Of a DNA stretch of 8,378 bases, positions 4,890-8,378 are shown one piece after another. Each line of letters starts with the position of its first letter. Within the stretch, counting starts at the first letter, position 1. The stretch comes from CAYLZW01 sp964388085 (GTDB lineage Bacteria; Myxococcota; UBA727; CAYLZW01). The notes under the pieces were generated by a model. The model was given only the letters and a program-made list of their open reading frames with translations. It made no database searches and had not been told where the DNA came from. Where the stretch lies: positions 1 to 8,378 of the forward strand of contig CAYLZW010000255.1 of assembly GCA_964388085.1 (NCBI GenBank), read 5' to 3'. Position numbers and translations under genes: made by a program.

Positions 4890-6380
4890 ATGAAACACGA
4901 GCATCACCACGAGCTCCGCGAGCGCCGCGCGCGATTGGCGAGGGCGCTGCTCTCTCGGCTCGCGGGCCGCTCGACGTCGTCCGACGGGGGAACGCCGGAC
5001 GCGGAGCTGCCGTCGTTGGCCGAGGCGCGCGAGCTGCGCGCTTGGGACCTCGAGGCCGCGAGAGAAGTCGCGCTGGTTCATTCGCACTATGAATCGCTGC
5101 CGGGGCGCGTGCGCGCCGCCATCTCGCGGGACCGGGCGCCCGTGCTCCTGCGCGACGGGAGCCGGCTCACGCTCGACGACGCCGAGCGGACGCTGGCCAA
5201 GAAGGAGGAGCGGCGGGCGTTCCTGCCGCTGCGCCGAGCGCTCGAGGAAGCGGCGGCTGCCGCGGACGAGAGTTTTGCGCGCGCGCACGAGCGTTTCGAC
5301 GACGTGCTCGGCGAGGTCCTCGTCGGGCCGCACGAGCAGCTCGCGAGCGCCCCGCCGTCGCACGCGGGCAGCTCCGTCCCCTCCGCCGCGGCCCCCGACG
5401 GAGCCGACATCGAAGCGGCTGCACAGACCCTGAGCGCCGCCGACGTCGCGCTCTCGTGGCTCGCGCGCTTCTTGCGCGACGTGAAGGACGCCGCCCTCGC
5501 CGCCCGCGAGGCGCTCGCCCACGACGGTCACCAGCCGCTCGAGGACCCGGCGTCGTTCGCGCGCGGCCTCGATCTACCCGATCCCGAGGGCTTCTCGGAG
5601 GAGGCCGTGCGGCGCCTCGGGCGCGCGCTCTCGAGCGCCGCCGGCCAGCATCAGCGACGAGCGCTGAAGGCCGTACGCGCGCCGCGCGCGCTCGCCGGCG
5701 TCGTGCTCAGCGCAGAGCTTGGGCCCGTGCGCGTGGCCGCCTGCCCGTCGTCTCGCGCCGCGCGCTTTTTGTCGCTGTCGGGGGCGCTCGGCGGCGGCGT
5801 GGCCCTCACCCTCTCGGATGCGGACGCGCTCGCCCCCCGCGGCGAGGACGAGCTGCTCGTGTTCGGCGCCGCCTTGTCCCTCGGCGCGGGCGCGGCCGTG
5901 GTGCGCCGGGGTGTGCTCGAGGAGCCGAGCGCCGAGGCCGAGCGGAGGGGTCGGGTGCTGGCGGCCACGCGGCTTTTGCGCGTCGAAGCGGCCGCGCACG
6001 CTGCCCGCGTTCGGCTCTCCGGGGAGGGCCGAGAGGCGCTGCGCGAGACGCTCGCGGGAACGCTGGGCGTCGATCCCCCGGTCGAGCTGCTGGACACGCT
6101 CACCGCCCCGCCCTGGCCCGGCCTCGTGCACCTGCGCGGGCCCGCCGCGAGCGTCGGCGCCGACGTCGTCCGCCTCGCCATGGGGGCGGCCCTCGCCAGC
6201 GCCCTGCGCGATCGTTACGACGAGGCCTTCCCCCTCGTACCCTCTCCGTATGAGCTCTTTGGCGCTGCCAGAGGAGCCCTGGCGGAGGGTGCGGTCACCG
6301 CGCTCGAGCTCAGCGGCGCACCCTTCGACGTGGAACATCCCGGACGCGCCCTCGTGGAGTGGACCGCGGAGCTCCTGTAA
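4890..6380 (+). CDS. Unrecognised 496-residue helical protein
   Basis: I do not recognise this gene. The product is largely alpha-helical and rich in Ala, Arg and Glu, with no signal peptide and no clear membrane helix. Residues 1-28 start with a His cluster (KHEHHHE) and a basic amphipathic helix. Residues about 45-145 are charged helices with possible coiled coil. A low-complexity Ala/Ser/Pro linker lies at about 150-172. Residues about 180-265 are helical, about 267-345 are Gly/Ala/Leu-rich and may form strands, and the C-terminal part is helical again. The alternation of long helices and the C-terminal LRDRYDEAFPLVPSPYELF (439-457) faintly recall M3-type metallopeptidases, but there is no HExxH, so at most it would be an inactive relative. 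The start at 4890 is preferred; an in-frame ATG at 4863 lies inside the inverted repeat. The sigma-factor gene follows after 10 bp, so a shared transcript is likely. Codon use and uninterrupted length support a real gene. Confidence 0.82.
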   Translation: MKHEHHHELRERRARLARALLSRLAGRSTSSDGGTPDAELPSLAEARELRAWDLEAAREVALVHSHYESLPGRVRAAISRDRAPVLLRDGSRLTLDDAERTLAKKEERRAFLPLRRALEEAAAAADESFARAHERFDDVLGEVLVGPHEQLASAPPSHAGSSVPSAAAPDGADIEAAAQTLSAADVALSWLARFLRDVKDAALAAREALAHDGHQPLEDPASFARGLDLPDPEGFSEEAVRRLGRALSSAAGQHQRRALKAVRAPRALAGVVLSAELGPVRVAACPSSRAARFLSLSGALGGGVALTLSDADALAPRGEDELLVFGAALSLGAGAAVVRRGVLEEPSAEAERRGRVLAATRLLRVEAAAHAARVRLSGEGREALRETLAGTLGVDPPVELLDTLTAPPWPGLVHLRGPAASVGADVVRLAMGAALASALRDRYDEAFPLVPSPYELFGAARGALAEGAVTALELSGAPFDVEHPGRALVEWTAELL

Positions 6381-6390
6381 GAGCCCTTCC

Positions 6391-7065
6391 GTGCCGCGTC
6401 TTCCCTCCGCCGATCCGGTCCTGCCGCGGCCCGCTCCCGAGCGCGCCGGCCAGCCCGCCGAGGCAGCGCCCGCCGCGAGCACCGCCGCGCCCGCCGCCGA
6501 TCTCGCGCGCGCGCCGGACGCCGCGCGCCGCGAGATCTCCGACGAGGAGCTGATGGATCGGTATTGCGCGGGTGATCGCGCCGCCTTCGAGCTGCTGTTC
6601 GAGCGCTTCTCGCGCCGGCTGGTGCGCTTTCTGTCGGGCATGGTGGGCCCGACGCAGGCCAAGGACCTCACGCAGATCACCTTCTTGAAGGTGCACGAGA
6701 ACCGCCACCGCTACCGGGTGGGCGCGAGCGTGGCGTCGTGGATCTTCACCATCGCGCGCAACAGCGCGCTCGACTTCCTGCGCAGCGCGCCGCGCCGGCG
6801 GGAGGTCTACGGGGGCGAGAGCGAGCCGGCCGCCGAGGGCCGGGAGCGCGACCGCCTGCGCGACGAGCGCGTGCAGGCCGCGATCGCGGCGCTCTCCGAC
6901 GACCAGCGCCAGGTCATCATGCTGCATTGGTATGGCGGCCTGACCTTCGAGGAGGTCGGCCAGGTGGTCGGCGCCACCGGCGCCGCCGTGCGGGTGCGCG
7001 CCCATCGCGCGTACGAGAAGCTGCGCAAGAGCCTCGCTGACCTCAAGGTGGAGGTGGTCCCGTGA
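6391..7065 (+). CDS. ECF-type RNA polymerase sigma factor
   Basis: This 224-residue sigma-70 family protein of the extracytoplasmic-function type directs RNA polymerase to a set of promoters. Region 2 covers about residues 51-131: DEELMDRYCAGD, the ELLFERFSRRLVRFL helix, then KDLTQITFLKVHENRHRY and SWIFTIARNSALDFLR, which includes the -10 recognition helix. Region 4 covers about 161-216: AALSDDQRQVIMLHWYGGLT, then FEEVGQVVGATGAAVRVRAHRAYEKLR, the helix-turn-helix for the -35. The first 50 residues are a Pro/Ala-rich extension not usual for the family. The GTG at 6391 is chosen because it follows the upstream stop by 10 bp; an ATG at the MDRY of region 2 would cut the fold. The stop overlaps the next start in GTGA, typical of sigma/anti-sigma pairs. 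Many such genes are autoregulated, but no matching promoter can be named here. Confidence 0.93.
   Translation: MPRLPSADPVLPRPAPERAGQPAEAAPAASTAAPAADLARAPDAARREISDEELMDRYCAGDRAAFELLFERFSRRLVRFLSGMVGPTQAKDLTQITFLKVHENRHRYRVGASVASWIFTIARNSALDFLRSAPRRREVYGGESEPAAEGRERDRLRDERVQAAIAALSDDQRQVIMLHWYGGLTFEEVGQVVGATGAAVRVRAHRAYEKLRKSLADLKVEVVP
7050..7054 (+). promoter_or_regulatory. Ribosome binding site of the NrsF-like gene
   Basis: GGAGG ends 7 nt before the GTG at 7062 and lies inside the last codons of the sigma-factor gene. This strong site fixes the GTG start and the 4-nt overlap. Confidence 0.75.
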
Positions 7066-7799
7066 GCGCGCGCTTGTCCGACGACGACGAGCTCGCCCGC
7101 CTGCTCGAGGCGGAGCTGCGAGACGGCGCCCAAGCAGGCTCCGACGACGACGGGCCGCTGCCGGCGGATCTCGACGAGCTGCGCGCGCGCATCGGCGCCG
7201 ACCTCGATAAGACGCAGGGCCCCTTTCGGCGCCGCGGCGCCTTCGCGCGCGCCTGGCCGGTCGCCCTCGCGGCCCTCGCGGGCGCGGCCTTCACGCTCGC
7301 GCTCTCCCCCGCGTCACTGTCGTGGGCCCTCGCGCTCGCGTCTTGGCTGGCGGGAGCGGCCGGCGCCGTCGCCCTCAGCTCGATACTTGTGTGTCCGTCG
7401 AAGCCAGGGCGGGGCGAGCGCCTCGCCCGACTCTCGCTGCTGCTCGGCGGGCTCGCGCTCGGCCTGCAGGCCTACGGCGGCCTCGCCGAGGGAGGCCCTG
7501 GCCTCGTCGGCTCACTGCCGGGCGCGCTGCGCTGCGGCGGCGTGTTTCTCGTCGGGGGAGCGGTGCCGCTGTTGGCGCTCGGCTGGATGCTGAGGCGCTC
7601 GGGCCTGCCGGTGCGCCGCACGCACGCGGCCGCGCTGGCGGTGGCGGCCTTCGCGCTCAGCGGGCTCGGCGTGTGGAGACACTGCGCGCCGCCGAACGGC
7701 TGGCACGTGGCGCTCGCCCACCTGGCGCTGCCGCTGGCGGTGACGGCCGTGGCCACGACGCTGCTGTTCTGGCTGCTCGCGCGCCGCCGCCTCGGCTGA
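7062..7799 (+). CDS. Six-helix membrane protein, DUF1109/NrsF-like putative anti-sigma factor
   Basis: This 245-residue inner-membrane protein probably holds the sigma factor encoded just upstream until a signal is sensed. Residues 1-60 are an acidic and then basic cytoplasmic part, suitable for binding the sigma factor. About six hydrophobic helices follow, near 63-80, 84-108, 122-142, 157-176, 187-204 and 215-240, ending in a basic RRRLG tail. The second half matches the DUF1109/NrsF pattern: LRCGG (156-160), GxxxPLLALGWMLRR (165-179), then RHCAPPNGWHVALAHLALPL (206-225) with Cys, His and Pro in the expected places. In known NrsF-type proteins the conserved cysteines respond to oxidation or metal, so C158 and C208 may be the sensor residues; that is inference. 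The start is fixed by GGAGG 7 nt upstream, and the 4-nt overlap with the sigma gene implies balanced synthesis. The acidic N-terminus is longer than I expect for the family. Confidence 0.82.
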   Translation: MSARLSDDDELARLLEAELRDGAQAGSDDDGPLPADLDELRARIGADLDKTQGPFRRRGAFARAWPVALAALAGAAFTLALSPASLSWALALASWLAGAAGAVALSSILVCPSKPGRGERLARLSLLLGGLALGLQAYGGLAEGGPGLVGSLPGALRCGGVFLVGGAVPLLALGWMLRRSGLPVRRTHAAALAVAAFALSGLGVWRHCAPPNGWHVALAHLALPLAVTAVATTLLFWLLARRRLG

Positions 7800-7814
7800 G
7801 CGGGCCCCTGATGC

Positions 7815-7827
7815 CGTCCGCCGGACG
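7815..7827. terminator. Weak hairpin between convergent genes
   Basis: CGTCC, GCC, GGACG forms a 5-bp stem with a 3-nt loop in the 78-bp gap between the convergent NrsF-like and bactofilin genes. No run of T follows on either strand, so it does not meet the rule for an intrinsic terminator. It is listed as the best hairpin seen in the gap. Confidence 0.2.
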
Positions 7828-7877
7828 CGCCCGCCGCCGGAACAGAGCGGAGGGCGATCGTCGGGCGCGGCCTGCGC

Positions 7878-8357
7878 TCAGGCCTTGACGGGATCCTTCT
7901 TGTCGGCCGGCTTGCCCTCGACGACGGGGACCTCGCCGGCCTTGTCCTTGAGCAGCTCGTTGCCGCGGTTCTTCGCCTGGCTGAGGTTCTCCATGCGGCA
8001 GGAGCCCTCGAACACGACGCCGTGGTTGATGACGAGCGCGGGCGTCTCGATGTCGCCGTACAGGCGCGCGGGCGCGTGCAGCTCGACGGCCTTCTTGGCG
8101 CGCACGTTGCCGCGCACGGTGCCGTTCAGGATCAGCGAGCCGACCTCGAGCTGCGCCTTCACCTCGGCGCCCTCGCCGACCACGAGCACGTCGTCGGTGA
8201 CGATCTCGCCCGAGAAGCGGCCGTCGATGCGGACGGCGCCCTGGAAGGTCAGCTTGCCGTCGAAGCTCGACTCGGGGCCGAGGATGGTGTGGGTCTGCCC
8301 CACGGAGATGGCCGACGCTCCCGGCGTCGTGGTCTCTTCCTTGCGCATGAGGGCCAT
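7878..8357 (-). CDS. Bactofilin (polymer-forming cytoskeletal protein)
   Basis: This 159-residue bactofilin belongs to a bacterial cytoskeletal family that self-assembles into filaments without nucleotide and often guides cell shape, polarity or chromosome placement. Residues about 18-125 are the beta-helical core, visible as regularly spaced Gly/Val/Ile turns: GPESSFDGKLTFQGAVRIDG, then SGEIVTDDVLVVGEGAEV, GTVRGNVRAKKAVELHAPARLYGDI and ETPALVINHGVVFEGSC. The ends are short and disordered: a Thr-rich N-terminus and a Lys/Asp-rich tail (about 130-159), as is normal for the family. Length is typical. The ATG at 8357 has GAGGT 4 nt upstream; a second ATG three codons later is less well placed. 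It faces the sigma-factor run tail to tail and shows no operon partner in the window. I cannot tell which of the several myxobacterial bactofilins it corresponds to. Confidence 0.95.
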   Translation of the reverse strand: MALMRKEETTTPGASAISVGQTHTILGPESSFDGKLTFQGAVRIDGRFSGEIVTDDVLVVGEGAEVKAQLEVGSLILNGTVRGNVRAKKAVELHAPARLYGDIETPALVINHGVVFEGSCRMENLSQAKNRGNELLKDKAGEVPVVEGKPADKKDPVKA

Positions 8358-8361
8358 GTCT

Positions 8362-8366
8362 ACCTC
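8362..8366 (-). promoter_or_regulatory. Ribosome binding site of the bactofilin gene
   Basis: GAGGT on the minus strand ends 4 nt before the ATG at 8357. It favours this ATG over the one three codons downstream. Confidence 0.6.
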
Positions 8367-8378
8367 GGGCGAGGTCGC

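Noticed and set aside
4788..5531. Upstream extension of the AbrB-like gene to 5531
   Set aside because: The extra part is antisense to the 496-residue gene and Arg-rich. The ATG at 4787 has a good ribosome binding site.
5719..6390. Upstream extension of the sigma-factor frame
   Set aside because: It overlaps the 496-residue gene in another frame and is Arg/Pro/Ser-rich without domain signs. The GTG at 6391 follows that gene's stop directly.

Overview
The window is very GC-rich and gene-dense. It looks like a chromosomal piece of a myxobacterium or close relative (Myxococcota). The signs are two Ser/Thr kinases with the HRDVSPxN catalytic loop common in that group, a secreted Cys-rich metalloprotease ending in a MYXO-CTERM-like sorting signal, a bactofilin, and an ECF sigma factor paired with a DUF1109/NrsF-like membrane protein. 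No rRNA, tRNA, CRISPR array, insertion sequence or phage gene was seen. This lineage assignment is inference from gene content only.

Layout. Positions 1-541 (minus) hold the N-terminal 180 residues of a Ser/Thr kinase that runs off the left edge. Its GTG start overlaps the stop of the next gene upstream, a predicted matrixin-like metalloprotease (538-1890, minus). A 205-bp divergent intergenic region follows. A 767-residue protein (2096-4399, plus) then joins an N-terminal Ser/Thr kinase, a helical linker and two C-terminal cyclic-nucleotide-binding domains. Converging on it is a small protein with a C-terminal AbrB/MazE-like fold (4416-4787, minus). Its divergent intergenic region carries a perfect 9-bp inverted repeat (4849-4871). 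To the right is a three-gene plus-strand run: an unrecognised 496-residue protein (4890-6380), an ECF sigma factor (6391-7065) and an NrsF-like putative anti-sigma factor (7062-7799). A bactofilin (7878-8357, minus) converges on this run.

How they may work together. The sigma factor and the membrane protein are translationally coupled and very likely form a sigma/anti-sigma pair. The 496-residue protein lies 10 bp upstream and is probably co-transcribed, so the AbrB-like protein and its palindrome may control the whole run. The kinase-cNBD protein has the components of a eukaryotic cGMP-dependent kinase in reversed order, which suggests a kinase tied to a cyclic nucleotide signal. The left-edge kinase is coupled to an exported protease. 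The most noteworthy items are the kinase-cNBD fusion, the AbrB/inverted-repeat/unknown-gene/sigma module, and the metalloprotease C-terminus, where a (CTG)7 run encodes the membrane anchor and an unexpected 63-residue tail follows.
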